NCBI GenBank assembly: GCA_023391895.1
Contig: JAEWAC010000157.1
Coordinates: forward strand, 1-64,000
Direction: 5' to 3'
Origin: Bacteroidota bacterium
GTDB taxonomy: Bacteria; Bacteroidota; Bacteroidia; Chitinophagales; Chitinophagaceae
Length of the DNA stretch: 64,000 nt
Part shown: positions 55,576 to 64,000 of the stretch, piece by piece
How the letters are laid out: each line of letters starts with the position of its first letter
Numbering within the stretch: the stretch's first letter is position 1
The notes under the pieces: model-generated
The model's input: the letters and a program-made list of their open reading frames with translations, nothing else
Databases searched by the model: none
What the model was told of the DNA's origin: nothing
Translations under genes and position numbers: made by a program

Positions 55576-57003
55576 CTATTGCACCTGTTCATCAGCTATA
55601 TGGATGGCTTCGCTGATGATGGCAATGCCTTCATCAATCTGCTCATGGGTCACGCACAAGGGAGGCGCAATAAAAATGTAGCTCCAGCGTACAAAAGTGT
55701 ACATACCCAATTCCCTGATCTTAGCAGCTACGTGATTCATCACTGCCATTTCTGCGGCACTGGCGTTGAAAGGTGCCATTGGTTCCTTGGTGGTTTTGTT
55801 CCTTACCAGTTCAATACAACCCAATAATCCTGTATTTCGCCAGTCCCCTATACTTGAGTGCTTTTGTTGTAACAGGTGCATCTGCTCATCCACATAGTGG
55901 CCCATGGCAGCCGCTTTTTCTACCAGGTCTTCCTCTTCATATATCTTCAGCGTTTCCAGTGCAGCGGCACAACTAACAGGGTGGGCATTGTACGTAAGCC
56001 CTAATGGAAGCACCTGATCATCAAAACTGGCGGCAATCTTTTGGCTCACCATCAGGCAGCCCAATGGCAGGTAGCCTGAGGTCAGTCCTTTTGCCAGGGT
56101 GATCATGTCCGGAATAATTCCATGGTGCTGAAAGCCAAACCACTTGCCGGTACGACCAAAGCCGCTCATCACCTCATCGATAATCAACAGCATGCCATGT
56201 TTATTGCAGAGGTTTCGAACGGCTTTTAAATAGCCAACAGGGTATTTAAGACAACCGGAAGACCCGGATTCCCCTTCCAGTAGAATGGCGGCTATACTCC
56301 TTGGGCCTTCATAGGCAATGAGGCGTTCCAGCGCAGCAACAGATTCTTTCAATAAAGAGGCTTCACCATAGTCCCAGCGATACAAGTAAGGAAGGTCGAA
56401 GTGTATAAAATTGGGTGCCTGTTGTGCATCTGCTGCTAATCGCCTGGGGTCGCCACCGGCAGATAGGGCACCATAGGAGGAGCCGTGGTAGGATTGGTAT
56501 CGGCTTAATACCTTGTGCCTTCCGGTATAAATTCTTGCTAGTTTAATGGCATTCTCAACCGCGGTGGCACCACAAACAGTAAAAAAAGATTTTTTCAGGT
56601 CACCGGGACAGATTGCTGCCAGTTTTTTACCCAACTCACCACGGACTCTTGTAACACAATTGGGTGCAACATAGCTTACCTCTTGCATTTGCCGGACTAC
56701 TGCTTCTGTTATACGTTGATTGCCGTGGCCAATATTGACATTCATTAGCCCTGAAGAAAAATCTATATAACGCTTACCTTCATAATCATACAGGTAAACA
56801 CCTTCCGCATATTTAACAGCAATAGGCTCAATTCCTTTCTGCTTACTCCAGGAAAAAAGGGTGTAATCGAGATTATCCTGCAGGATCTCGCTGGCTGCTG
56901 TTTTTAGCGCTAAGATTTCCACTTTTTTATGCTTACTGGTAATGAAATAGTGATCGCCAATCAGTAATGCATAGTGACGGAAATTGATGTACCTCTTAAG
57001 CAT
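55576..57003 (-). CDS. Class III aminotransferase (probable beta-alanine:2-oxo acid type)
   Basis: 475 residues from the ATG at 57003; a GTG at 56922 would give a more family-like start. Fold-type I PLP enzyme: NVNIGHGNQRITEAVV, SYHGSSYGALSAGG, the PLP-Asp in LLIIDEVMSGFGRTGKWFG and the PLP-Lys in ITLAKGLTSGYLPLG. In this operon the expected substrate is beta-alanine (or beta-aminoisobutyrate), giving malonate semialdehyde (or methylmalonate semialdehyde). Substrate assignment is from context. Confidence 0.88.
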   Translation of the reverse strand: MLKRYINFRHYALLIGDHYFITSKHKKVEILALKTAASEILQDNLDYTLFSWSKQKGIEPIAVKYAEGVYLYDYEGKRYIDFSSGLMNVNIGHGNQRITEAVVRQMQEVSYVAPNCVTRVRGELGKKLAAICPGDLKKSFFTVCGATAVENAIKLARIYTGRHKVLSRYQSYHGSSYGALSAGGDPRRLAADAQQAPNFIHFDLPYLYRWDYGEASLLKESVAALERLIAYEGPRSIAAILLEGESGSSGCLKYPVGYLKAVRNLCNKHGMLLIIDEVMSGFGRTGKWFGFQHHGIIPDMITLAKGLTSGYLPLGCLMVSQKIAASFDDQVLPLGLTYNAHPVSCAAALETLKIYEEEDLVEKAAAMGHYVDEQMHLLQQKHSSIGDWRNTGLLGCIELVRNKTTKEPMAPFNASAAEMAVMNHVAAKIRELGMYTFVRWSYIFIAPPLCVTHEQIDEGIAIISEAIHIADEQVQ

Positions 57004-57048
57004 TTATCAGGTAGTTCGTGACGTCCAATAAACCTTTTAAAACGCCTT

Positions 57049-58506
57049 TTAGCTCATCCAGTTGACACCAGATTCCGGATTCCATTTAATGGTGGACTTT
57101 TTCAGCTTTGTCCAAAACCCGATAGAACTTTTACCTGTAATGTCACCAACACCAAACTTGCTTTCATTCCACCCACCAAAAGAAAAAGGCTCACGCGGAA
57201 CAGGCACCCCAACGTTTACACCGATCATGCCGGCATTGGCTTTTTCCATAATATAGCGGGCAACGCCTCCATTTTGAGTGAACACGGATGCCGCATTTCC
57301 ATAGGAACTTCTATTTTCAATCGCCAGTGCTTCCTCTACTGTTTTTGTACGCATAATGCTGATGACCGGGCCAAAAATTTCTTCTTTCGCCACGGCCATA
57401 TCCGGCTTTACATGATCAATAATGGTGGGTCCGACATAGGTTCCATTTTCTTTGCCGGCGACTGTTGCACCACGACCATCCAGCAATACTTCGGCACCCT
57501 GTTGTTCGGCTTCTGTAATATATTTCTCTATACGCTCTTTTGATGCTTTGCTGATAACAGCGCCCAGGTTCTCCCCTGGAATTACCTTCTGTGCTTCTTC
57601 CACTATTTTGCTGATGATATGGTCTACATCCCCTACTGCAATCATGGCGGATGCCGCCATGCACCGCTGACCGGCGCAGCCACTCATCGATGCAGCTATG
57701 TTTTGTGCTGTCATTGCAGGTATAGCATCGGGCATCACCATCAGATGATTTTTGGCGCCGCCCAATGCAAGGCATCTTTTAAAATTGCTTGTAGCCCGTT
57801 GGTAAACGCTTTTCGCCACGTGGGTAGAACCAACAAATGATATGGCCTCAATGCCGGGGTGATCACAAATGGCCTCTACCATTTTTGCATCGCCATGAAC
57901 AATACCCAACACACCATCCGGTAAACCGGCTTCTTTCAAAAGGGCTGCAATTTTACCGGCACTTAAGGGCACTTTTTCACTAGGTTTCAGTATCATGCAG
58001 TTGCCCAGTACAATAGCATTAAGTATGGTCCAATGGGGTACCATGCTGGGAAAATTGAAGGGAACAATGGACGCCACCACACCTAAAGGAACGTGTTCTG
58101 TACGGCATTCAACGCCCTTACTTACTTCCAGTACTTCCCCGGTTATCAGCTGCGGCAGCGAACAGGCAAACTCTGTCAGTTCAATACACTTTTCAATTTC
58201 AGCAATGGATTCACCCATGGTTTTTCCATTCTCCTGTGAACAAAGGGCTGCCAGACCCTGCATGTTCTTTTCCAGCAAGAATTTGTAACGGAAGAATACC
58301 TGCACACGCTCTTTTATAGGTATTTGCGACCAGTTGACAAAGGCTGTGTTGGCCGTATTTACAGCATAGTCAAGATCTGTTTTTGTGGACATAGGCACTG
58401 TTGATAATAACTGTCCATCTACAGGTGATATAACTTGTAGAGCGGAGGTGGCAGCGGAAGCAACAAATTGTCCACCAATGAAGTTTTGAACCGGTGGGTA
58501 TTGCAT
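57049..58506 (-). CDS. mmsA: CoA-acylating methylmalonate-semialdehyde dehydrogenase
   Basis: 485 residues, aldehyde dehydrogenase superfamily, MMSDH branch. N-terminal NFIGGQFVASAA, conserved NFPSMVPHWTI, EAISFVGSTHVAKSVYQRA and the catalytic Cys in SGCAGQRCMAASA, and NASVFTQNGG-type region AASVFTQNGGVARY. It converts malonate or methylmalonate semialdehyde to acetyl-CoA or propionyl-CoA, closing the pyrimidine pathway. It is the first gene of the minus-strand cluster. Confidence 0.93.
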   Translation of the reverse strand: MQYPPVQNFIGGQFVASAATSALQVISPVDGQLLSTVPMSTKTDLDYAVNTANTAFVNWSQIPIKERVQVFFRYKFLLEKNMQGLAALCSQENGKTMGESIAEIEKCIELTEFACSLPQLITGEVLEVSKGVECRTEHVPLGVVASIVPFNFPSMVPHWTILNAIVLGNCMILKPSEKVPLSAGKIAALLKEAGLPDGVLGIVHGDAKMVEAICDHPGIEAISFVGSTHVAKSVYQRATSNFKRCLALGGAKNHLMVMPDAIPAMTAQNIAASMSGCAGQRCMAASAMIAVGDVDHIISKIVEEAQKVIPGENLGAVISKASKERIEKYITEAEQQGAEVLLDGRGATVAGKENGTYVGPTIIDHVKPDMAVAKEEIFGPVISIMRTKTVEEALAIENRSSYGNAASVFTQNGGVARYIMEKANAGMIGVNVGVPVPREPFSFGGWNESKFGVGDITGKSSIGFWTKLKKSTIKWNPESGVNWMS

Positions 58507-58780
58507 GCAGTCATTTATTTGACTACTACAATGTAATCAATTTTAGGTTAAAAACCCTGTATTAAATCCATGACCTTAATCATAATCCTGCTATTCTGTT
58601 CAGGTGCCTACCTTCTTCAAACCCCTCGTAAAGCCCGCAGAACATACCATATCTAAATCAAACTTTTAAACCTTTCCTGACTTGATGGCTTTGCCTGTAA
58701 CATACCTACTCATCAGACATCCTTCCTACTTTTATACATCCGACGCGCTGAAATGCCGTTTTGAATAAGTATCTTTTAGT

Positions 58781-59701
58781 ATGAATCCTTTTCTGCAAAT
58801 TCATCCGGAGGTACAAAAGGCTATTCAGGAGAAACAACCGATTGTTGCGCTGGAATCAACCATCATTGCTCATGGTATGCCATACCCGCAGAATATAGAA
58901 ACTGCTTTGGCCGTAGAAGCAGTCATTAAGGAAAATGGTGCCGTCCCGGCCACGGTTGGCATTGTACAGGGAAAGTATTGCGTAGGACTTTCTCTACAAC
59001 AGATTGAACTGCTGGGCAGTGCAAAGAATGTATGGAAAGTAAGCCTAAGGGATATGCCCTATGTCATCAGCAAAAACCTATACGGGGCCACCACTGTAGC
59101 CGCTACCATGCGCATTGCCTATATGGCTGGTATAGGCATCTTTGCAACCGGGGGCATTGGGGGCGTACATAGAGGCGCCACCTCTACCATGGATATTTCT
59201 GCCGATCTTACAGAAATGGCACATACTTCTGTGGCGGTGGTATCATCTGGCATCAAATCAATTCTGGATATTGAACTGACACTGGAATACCTGGAAACCC
59301 AAGGCATTCCTGTTGTAACGATTGGTCAAAACGAGTTCCCCAGCTTTTACTCGCGCAAAAGCAGCTTTGGATCCCCGCTAAGGGCGGAAGACGCAAGTGA
59401 GATAGCAAACATGCTGCATATCAAGTGGCAGTCAGGATTAAAAGGGTCCGTACTGATTGCCAATCCTATTCCTGAAAAGCTGGAAATACCTTTTGAGGAA
59501 ATGGAATTGCAGATACAGGCAGCCATGCATGCGGCAAACCAACAGAAGGTAAAAGGCAAGCAAGTCACCCCCTTTCTGCTACAATACATTGCAGATCATA
59601 CAAGGGGAGAAAGCCTGCAGGCCAATATAGCGCTCGTGAAACATAATGCAAAAGTAGGTTCCGAAATTGCAAAAGCGTATGGTGCCCTGCTGGCTTCTTA
59701 A
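58781..59701 (+). CDS. psuG: Pseudouridine-5'-phosphate glycosidase
   Basis: 306 residues, about the usual family length. Opening IVALESTIIAHGMPYPQN with the catalytic Glu, then VSLRDMPYVISKNLYGATTV with the Lys region, and GIFATGGIGGVHRGA, ISADLTEMA and SSGIKSILDIELTLEYLET, all diagnostic. The enzyme splits pseudouridine 5'-phosphate to uracil and ribose 5-phosphate. It is divergent from the uracil-degrading cluster, which could consume the uracil. The kinase PsuK that normally supplies the substrate is not found in the window. Confidence 0.95.
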   Translation: MNPFLQIHPEVQKAIQEKQPIVALESTIIAHGMPYPQNIETALAVEAVIKENGAVPATVGIVQGKYCVGLSLQQIELLGSAKNVWKVSLRDMPYVISKNLYGATTVAATMRIAYMAGIGIFATGGIGGVHRGATSTMDISADLTEMAHTSVAVVSSGIKSILDIELTLEYLETQGIPVVTIGQNEFPSFYSRKSSFGSPLRAEDASEIANMLHIKWQSGLKGSVLIANPIPEKLEIPFEEMELQIQAAMHAANQQKVKGKQVTPFLLQYIADHTRGESLQANIALVKHNAKVGSEIAKAYGALLAS

Positions 59702-59740
59702 ATACGTCGGGCCATCCATGGACTCTGAAATACATTTTAA

Positions 59741-60928
59741 ATGGAACAACAGCATCGGCAACCATCCGTCCATAACAAAAACAGCTTTGATGTCATTGTA
59801 CTAGGTGTTGGCTCTATGGGCTCATCTGCCTGTTATTATCTGGCACAAAGGGGATATAACGTGCTGGGCATTGATCAATTTCATATTCCGCATGAAAGGG
59901 GTTCACACACAGGCCAAAGCAGGATCATACGCAAAGCCTATTACGAGCACCCTGACTATGTACCGCTCTTACAGAAAGCGTACAACAATTGGAAAAGCCT
60001 TGAAGCAATGGCCGGCACGCAGCTATACTATCCAACCGGATTGCTATACATGGCACCGCCAGAAAGCAAATTGATAAAGGGCATAAGAACATCTGCTGCT
60101 GCCTATAATATCCCTTTGGAAAATGTCGGCCACAATGAAGATAAAGAAACCTTTCATCAGTTTCACTTGCCTGAAAACTATGTAAAAATCTTGGAGCAGG
60201 ACGCCGGTTTCGTACTGGTGGAGAAAACCATACTTGCTTATTATGAAGCTGCCATAAGATGTGGGGCCACCATAAAAACAGCAGAAAAGATATTGAACTG
60301 GACAGACAAGGGCAACGACATCCATGTAAAAACAAGCAAAGCTGTTTATACAACCAAGAAATTAGTCATCACAGCCGGTCCATGGACACCAGAACTTATA
60401 CCCCTATTGAAAGAAAAGCTACAGGTTACTCTACAATTGATGGCATGGGTAAAGCCCAAAAGATGGGAACCGTTTACAATGGGCAATTTACCTTGCTGGT
60501 TTATAACTGATGAGAATTTCCCGGGATTTTTCTACGGATTTCCAGCCTTGCCTGCCGCCAAATATCACAATCCTCCAGGAATAAAGATTGCACATCATTA
60601 TACAGGTAGCCAAGTGACCCCAGAAGATAAAGACAACTTTGCTTTTGCTGAAGAAGTACAGAAGTTGCGTTACATACTTGATAAATATATGCCTGATGCC
60701 TTTGAAGAAATAGTAGACATAAAAAGCTGTTTGTACACCAACAGCCCTGAAGGAAACTTTATCATTGATTTGCTACCACAACATGATGGTCGTATCGCCA
60801 TAGCAGGTGCCTTCAGCGGCCATGGGTTCAAGTTTGTACCCATAGTTGGTGAGATTCTTGCTGATCTCGCTACAGAAGGTAAAACTGAATTACCCATTGG
60901 TTTTCTGAATGTACAAAGCGTTTTGTAA
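59741..60928 (+). CDS. Sarcosine oxidase / N-methyl amino acid oxidase-like flavoenzyme (SolA type)
   Basis: 395 residues, DAO-superfamily oxidase. N-terminal FAD loop VIVLGVGSMGSSACYYLAQRG and GIDQFHIPHERGSHTGQSRI, the central VVITAGPW-like segment LVITAGPWTPELIP, and C-terminal SCLYTNSPEGNFIIDLLP with the Cys that carries covalent FAD in monomeric sarcosine oxidase. The protein fits MSOX/N-methyltryptophan oxidase, giving a demethylated amine, formaldehyde and H2O2. It starts 39 bases after psuG and is probably co-transcribed; its physiological substrate is unclear. Confidence 0.9.
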   Translation: MEQQHRQPSVHNKNSFDVIVLGVGSMGSSACYYLAQRGYNVLGIDQFHIPHERGSHTGQSRIIRKAYYEHPDYVPLLQKAYNNWKSLEAMAGTQLYYPTGLLYMAPPESKLIKGIRTSAAAYNIPLENVGHNEDKETFHQFHLPENYVKILEQDAGFVLVEKTILAYYEAAIRCGATIKTAEKILNWTDKGNDIHVKTSKAVYTTKKLVITAGPWTPELIPLLKEKLQVTLQLMAWVKPKRWEPFTMGNLPCWFITDENFPGFFYGFPALPAAKYHNPPGIKIAHHYTGSQVTPEDKDNFAFAEEVQKLRYILDKYMPDAFEEIVDIKSCLYTNSPEGNFIIDLLPQHDGRIAIAGAFSGHGFKFVPIVGEILADLATEGKTELPIGFLNVQSVL

Positions 60929-61711
60929 ATGTTTATTCTTAGAAGTTCGGAAGCATGTGACAGTAGCAAACTGGGCCTATTTTGAAGCCTTTTCCTTCAT
61001 ATGTTACCTTTGTTAAGCATACCAGAGCAAGTAATTATATTTTTGTAGCCTCACATATAACCGTTTTCGGGCTCAGTTCCTGGCTGGTGGCAGGCTACAC
61101 AGTTCCTTTGGCACCATTTCCTTTAAGGTTGCTATGCATTATTTACCATCGGCTTTACAGTTGGGCTACTGTCTCTCATAGTTTTTGCCATCCTTTTTTC
61201 TTTTGCGACCAATCATTTCCAAACAACAATTCTGTATCACATTCCAATACCCTACCAGAGCAGAATCTGAACATTCCCGCTGGCATATCAGGGCTCCTAA
61301 TTTTACCCTATCCTGCTCCCATGTGCGAAAAGAAAACCGGTGTTGTATGCTTTATCCATTTACCATTGGCTACGCCTTATTGCTTAAGATGGAGCATCAC
61401 AGCCACTATCCAAATAGATGGAAAGCCTCCCCATACTTACTATCCCAACTGACAAGATACCATCTGGACAACCATAACCGCTACCCTCCAGGAACATAAA
61501 ACAATGGGACTTTGGCCTCACTCAAGGGATACTTACCCTACACTAACATATAGGGTTGTTTTACCTAAAACCTTCCAACAATCATTCCCTGCTCACTCTG
61601 AAAACATCGACAATCTCCCGGTTTTGGTCTAACGAAAACGACCCGCCTCAACCGCCCTTTTTACCGTTCCGGCCAATGGAGATAATAATTTTGGTAAATC
61701 TAGGGAAACCT
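60929..61711 (+). pseudogene. Remains of a second SprB/T9SS adhesin gene
   Basis: After the repeat copy at 61266-61367, one plus-strand frame reads SITATIQIDGKPPHTYY, a stop, then QDTIWTTITATLQEHKT, much like a SprB repeat. About 270 bases on, FTVPANGDNNFGKS with downstream VQLP resembles the FTPNGDGxND start of a T9SS type B C-terminal domain. Stops and shifts break all of it. The region before 61266 shows nothing. Confidence 0.45.
61266..61367 (+). repeat. About 160-bp repeat, copy 3 (partial, diverged)
   Basis: Matches the first 100 bases of copies 1 and 2: TGAACATTCCCGCTGGCAT, CTAATTTTAC and GTGCGAAAAGAAAACCGGTG are shared. It precedes a decayed SprB-like sequence, as copy 1 precedes the intact gene. 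Confidence 0.6.
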
Positions 61712-62116
61712 TTAAGGTTCAATTACCCGTTCTTTGCCTTTATGTGTGAGTTGGACAAAGCTGCCTTCATTGTACCCGTGGATCAGCACCCCTTCATCCG
61801 AAGCATTGACGAGGGTTAATCCCGAACCGTTCTCGGCGGAACCGAGCTTTACCAGGGGCTTGCCATTGGATTCAATTAATCGCAACAGTACGGTTTCCGG
61901 GTAGTGCTTCCCATCTACCGACACCGGCGGTTGTATGGTGATACTGGCCCGAACTCTTCCTTGACTGTCCACAATTTCAAGCGCACGCCCCCGCAGGACC
62001 GGCGAAACGCTTGGTGGCTGCTGTTGCGCTCCTACTGGATGCAACTGCGACAACAAAAAGGTCATTAGGACCAGGTTCAACACTGTCAGGGCAAGGGTGA
62101 TGTGTTGCACTTTCAT
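61712..62116 (-). CDS. Secreted hypothetical protein
   Basis: 134 residues with a signal peptide or anchor at 8-28 (LALTVLNLVLMTFLLSQL). The mature part is beta-rich with LEIVDSQGRVRASI, a YPETVLLRLIESNGKPLVKL block and ENGSGLTLVNASDEG, a pattern I know only from uncharacterised secreted proteins. No catalytic motif. Stand-alone gene surrounded by decayed DNA. Confidence 0.75.
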   Translation of the reverse strand: MKVQHITLALTVLNLVLMTFLLSQLHPVGAQQQPPSVSPVLRGRALEIVDSQGRVRASITIQPPVSVDGKHYPETVLLRLIESNGKPLVKLGSAENGSGLTLVNASDEGVLIHGYNEGSFVQLTHKGKERVIEP

Positions 62117-62532
62117 GGTAGCCTCCTTTGTGTTTTAATGACACCTCTAAGATCGGCTTTCTTCCCGGCAGTAGCGAAAACGACTTCGAACCAAAACCAA
62201 CTGTCTGAGGCCTTTCCCTGGTGTTAATGAATCCGGACGAACGCCAGCGGGCGCCAAAAGGGTATTAGTCTTGCAATAAGGGTATGGCTCCCCTCTGATA
62301 CTTCAAAGCGTGGGAGGCTTTGTAGGTCTAAGGTGTATTGTAAGGCTTATGTCCAGGGTACCCACCGCTGGCAAGTGAGCCTGTTTTGCCTGGAGGACTT
62401 CAATGCCCAGAAGCACCAGTCAGGGTCATTTATGCCATTGGCAGCCAGATTGATTCGGTAAAACTCCGCTTCCGGAGCCCCCAGCGATCTCATTACATGG
62501 GACACCCGGGTGAGCTGTAGTTTTATGGCCCC
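62117..62532. other. Spacer, part of a diverged repeat pair
   Basis: No intact gene. A frame near 62348-62468 reads AYVQGTHRWQVSLFCLEDF without a start. The stretch 62225-62350 resembles 63035-63160, including GAACG, GCCAAA and GGTATGG blocks. Confidence 0.35.
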
Positions 62533-63009
62533 TTAGGTAAATATTTCAATAACTTCTTTCAAATGCGCAAACTGTTGCATCAATTCTTCTCTTTTAGCCA
62601 AATCAAAGTCTTCAAAATCAAAGCCGGGAGCAACCGTACAACTGACCAGTGCAAACCCTTTCCCATTTTTAACCCGGGCCGCAAACCACGTATTTGCAGG
62701 GATTGTTATCTGAGGAACTTCGTTATTTTCAATGTCATTACCCAGCATGATGGTGGTTAGACGTGCGTCCTCAATTAATATTATTTCTAATGGTTGTCCT
62801 AAATGAAAAAACCATAATTCATCTGATTGAATCCGGTGGAACAGCGATTTCTCCTCCGCTTCCAATAAGTAATAGATAGCAGTACTGAGATTTCTATTTT
62901 CATTTTTGTCATTGACGATTCTATAACCAGACCGGTAGGTCTCCCTATAAAATCCGCCTTCAGGATGGGGGATTAGTTTCAGTTTATCGATGATGTCCTG
63001 TGCACGCAT
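62533..63009 (-). CDS. Cupin, DUF985 family
   Basis: 158 residues. DUF985 / cupin_5 landmarks: KLIPHPEGGFYRETYRS at the N-terminus, STAIYYLLEAEEKSLFHRIQ and DELWFFHLGQPL (metal-binding His region), TIPANTWFAARV and VSCTVAPGFDFEDFDLA. The family has a single cupin barrel of unknown enzymatic role. Stand-alone gene. Confidence 0.92.
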   Translation of the reverse strand: MRAQDIIDKLKLIPHPEGGFYRETYRSGYRIVNDKNENRNLSTAIYYLLEAEEKSLFHRIQSDELWFFHLGQPLEIILIEDARLTTIMLGNDIENNEVPQITIPANTWFAARVKNGKGFALVSCTVAPGFDFEDFDLAKREELMQQFAHLKEVIEIFT

Positions 63010-63667
63010 ACGGAGGGAATGGTTTTTTAAATTCTAACGAACGGCGGGGGGTGCCAAATGGGGCTGCCTTTCGCTAAAGGTATGGATCCCTTCCCTTAGT
63101 TCAAACTACCGGGAGCGGTGTAATCCTAAAGCTTTATTTATGGCCTACATCGAGGTCAACCAGCACTACCGTCCGTACCGATAGTTCACCGCCTTCAGCC
63201 GTGGTTCCGATGCCGGTTCAAGGGGCTAACTCCCTACCTGTGCCGGCCCCTGTGAAGCCGCCATCCAAACCTGCCTGCTGATATTTCAAGGCACAAGCAC
63301 GCGCCCTTTATTCAACATGCACCGTGCTGGCCGCCTTCGGTCCACTTGAAAAGTCTGATGAACCAAGCCATACCTGGCGGTAGGGCTTACCAACCATGCA
63401 TTTTACCTTTATAACTACCCCTTACTACCCTCATGATGTCCCTTAAATGAGGTATACCGGTTCTTACGGACAGTTGATTGGCTTGGTTAAATAATAAGAA
63501 CATGTGTGCGGCGTATGGATTGCTGTTTTGGTCAGTAGAATATCACTGATCTTGCCCGCCCTATTGACAGCTCAAAAACCAGGTGACTGGCGCCTATTGA
63601 TACATGAGTACTTTTATACATTTATTTTCACCAAAAATGTATCTTTAAAAGAACGAAACCAAAGGTT
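63010..63667. other. Spacer, no supported gene
   Basis: About 660 bases of apparently decayed sequence, with the second half of the diverged repeat pair at 63035-63160. Nothing else recognisable. Confidence 0.35.
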
Positions 63668-64000
63668 ATGATTTTTCCCAAAAGCATCGCCCTGGCGCTG
63701 GTTTTTTTGCCCTGTATCGCGTTTAAACCCCTTCACCACGGCTGGGCCAGTTATGACCAGGAAAAAGTACTGGACTATACCGGCATTATCCAGGAGTCGG
63801 TTTATGAAAACCCACACGTAGTGGCTACCGTAAAACAAAACAATAAAACCTGGACCGTGGTGCTGGCCCCGGTCAGCCGCATGAATGCCCGGGGCCTTAC
63901 AGCCGCCATGCTGAAAAAAGGCACAACCCTAAAAGTGGTAGGGTATCCGCATAAAGAAGTTCGTGATGAAATGCGGGCAGAACGCATTTTCATTGAAGGA
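63668..64000 (+). CDS. DUF6152 family exported protein (3' end outside window)
   Basis: ATG at 63668, open through the last base (111 codons). Signal peptide 1-18 (SIALALVFLPCIAF), then HHGWASYDQEKVLDYTG, an HxGWxxYD opening typical of DUF6152, and VYENPHVVATVKQNNKTWTVVLAP. These small periplasmic proteins (about 120 residues) are often linked to copper or other metal handling; function not proven. Only the last few residues should be missing. Confidence 0.82.
   Translation, partial: MIFPKSIALALVFLPCIAFKPLHHGWASYDQEKVLDYTGIIQESVYENPHVVATVKQNNKTWTVVLAPVSRMNARGLTAAMLKKGTTLKVVGYPHKEVRDEMRAERIFIEG

Noticed and set aside
1..64000. CRISPR arrays, tRNA or rRNA genes, prophage
   Set aside because: No regularly spaced repeats, no cloverleaf or rRNA-like sequence and no phage structural genes were seen on reading both strands.

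Overview
The window looks like a chromosomal segment of a Bacteroidota bacterium, most likely family Chitinophagaceae. This is inferred from content: two SusC/SusD pairs, an ECF sigma/FecR pair feeding an STN-domain SusC, a SprB-repeat protein with a type B type-IX-secretion (T9SS) C-terminal domain, Tat-exported Gfo/Idh/MocA oxidoreductases, DUF1080, and AT-rich spacers. I see no rRNA, tRNA, CRISPR array or phage genes.

Layout. 1-2148: 3' part of a multi-PAS histidine kinase. 2149-2980: repeat-rich spacer. 2982-6817 (minus): Gfo/Idh/MocA oxidoreductase, two sugar-phosphate-isomerase-like TIM barrels and a methyltransferase. 6818-8746: spacer with a decayed T9SS cargo tail. 8823-17852 (minus): ECF sigma, FecR, SusC, SusD, DUF1080 and Gfo/Idh/MocA, a regulated glycan uptake and probable 3-keto-sugar locus. 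18543-24187: acetylxylan-esterase-like hydrolase, polysaccharide deacetylase, and a large haem c dehydrogenase-like lipoprotein. 24327-25184: dead IS5-family element. 25669-33530: small enzymes (a methyltransferase gene split by one stop codon, DinB, DJ-1/PfpI, three GNATs, a flavin monooxygenase), a 32-residue Cys-rich metallothionein-like peptide missed by length cut-offs, and IS1182-like and ISAs1 remnants. 33954-43106 (minus): SusC, SusD, cyanophycinase, threonine-synthase-like enzyme and M14 carboxypeptidase, a probable peptide or cyanophycin utilisation operon. 43140-45100: regulatory hairpins and decayed genes, including a chromate transporter. 45152-47734: large T9SS adhesin flanked by about 160-bp direct repeats. 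48770-58506 (minus): complete reductive pyrimidine catabolism cluster. 58781-60928 (plus): pseudouridine-5'-phosphate glycosidase and a sarcosine-oxidase-like flavoenzyme. 60929-61711: remains of a second SprB-type gene. 61712-64000: a secreted hypothetical, a DUF985 cupin, and the start of a DUF6152 protein cut by the window edge.

How the parts work together. The sigma/FecR/SusC set should sense a ligand at the outer membrane and switch on its own transporter, with DUF1080 and Gfo enzymes acting on the imported or periplasmic sugar by C3 oxidation chemistry. The second Sus operon couples uptake to secreted peptidases. The pyrimidine cluster can take uracil to beta-alanine, malonate semialdehyde and acetyl-CoA, and thymine to propionyl-CoA; PsuG can supply uracil from pseudouridine phosphate. 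Accessory DNA is concentrated at 2.1-3.0, 7-8.7, 24.3-25.7, 31.7-33.9, 43.1-45.1, 47.7-48.8 and 60.9-63.7 kb, where IS remnants, dispersed repeats and decayed genes cluster.
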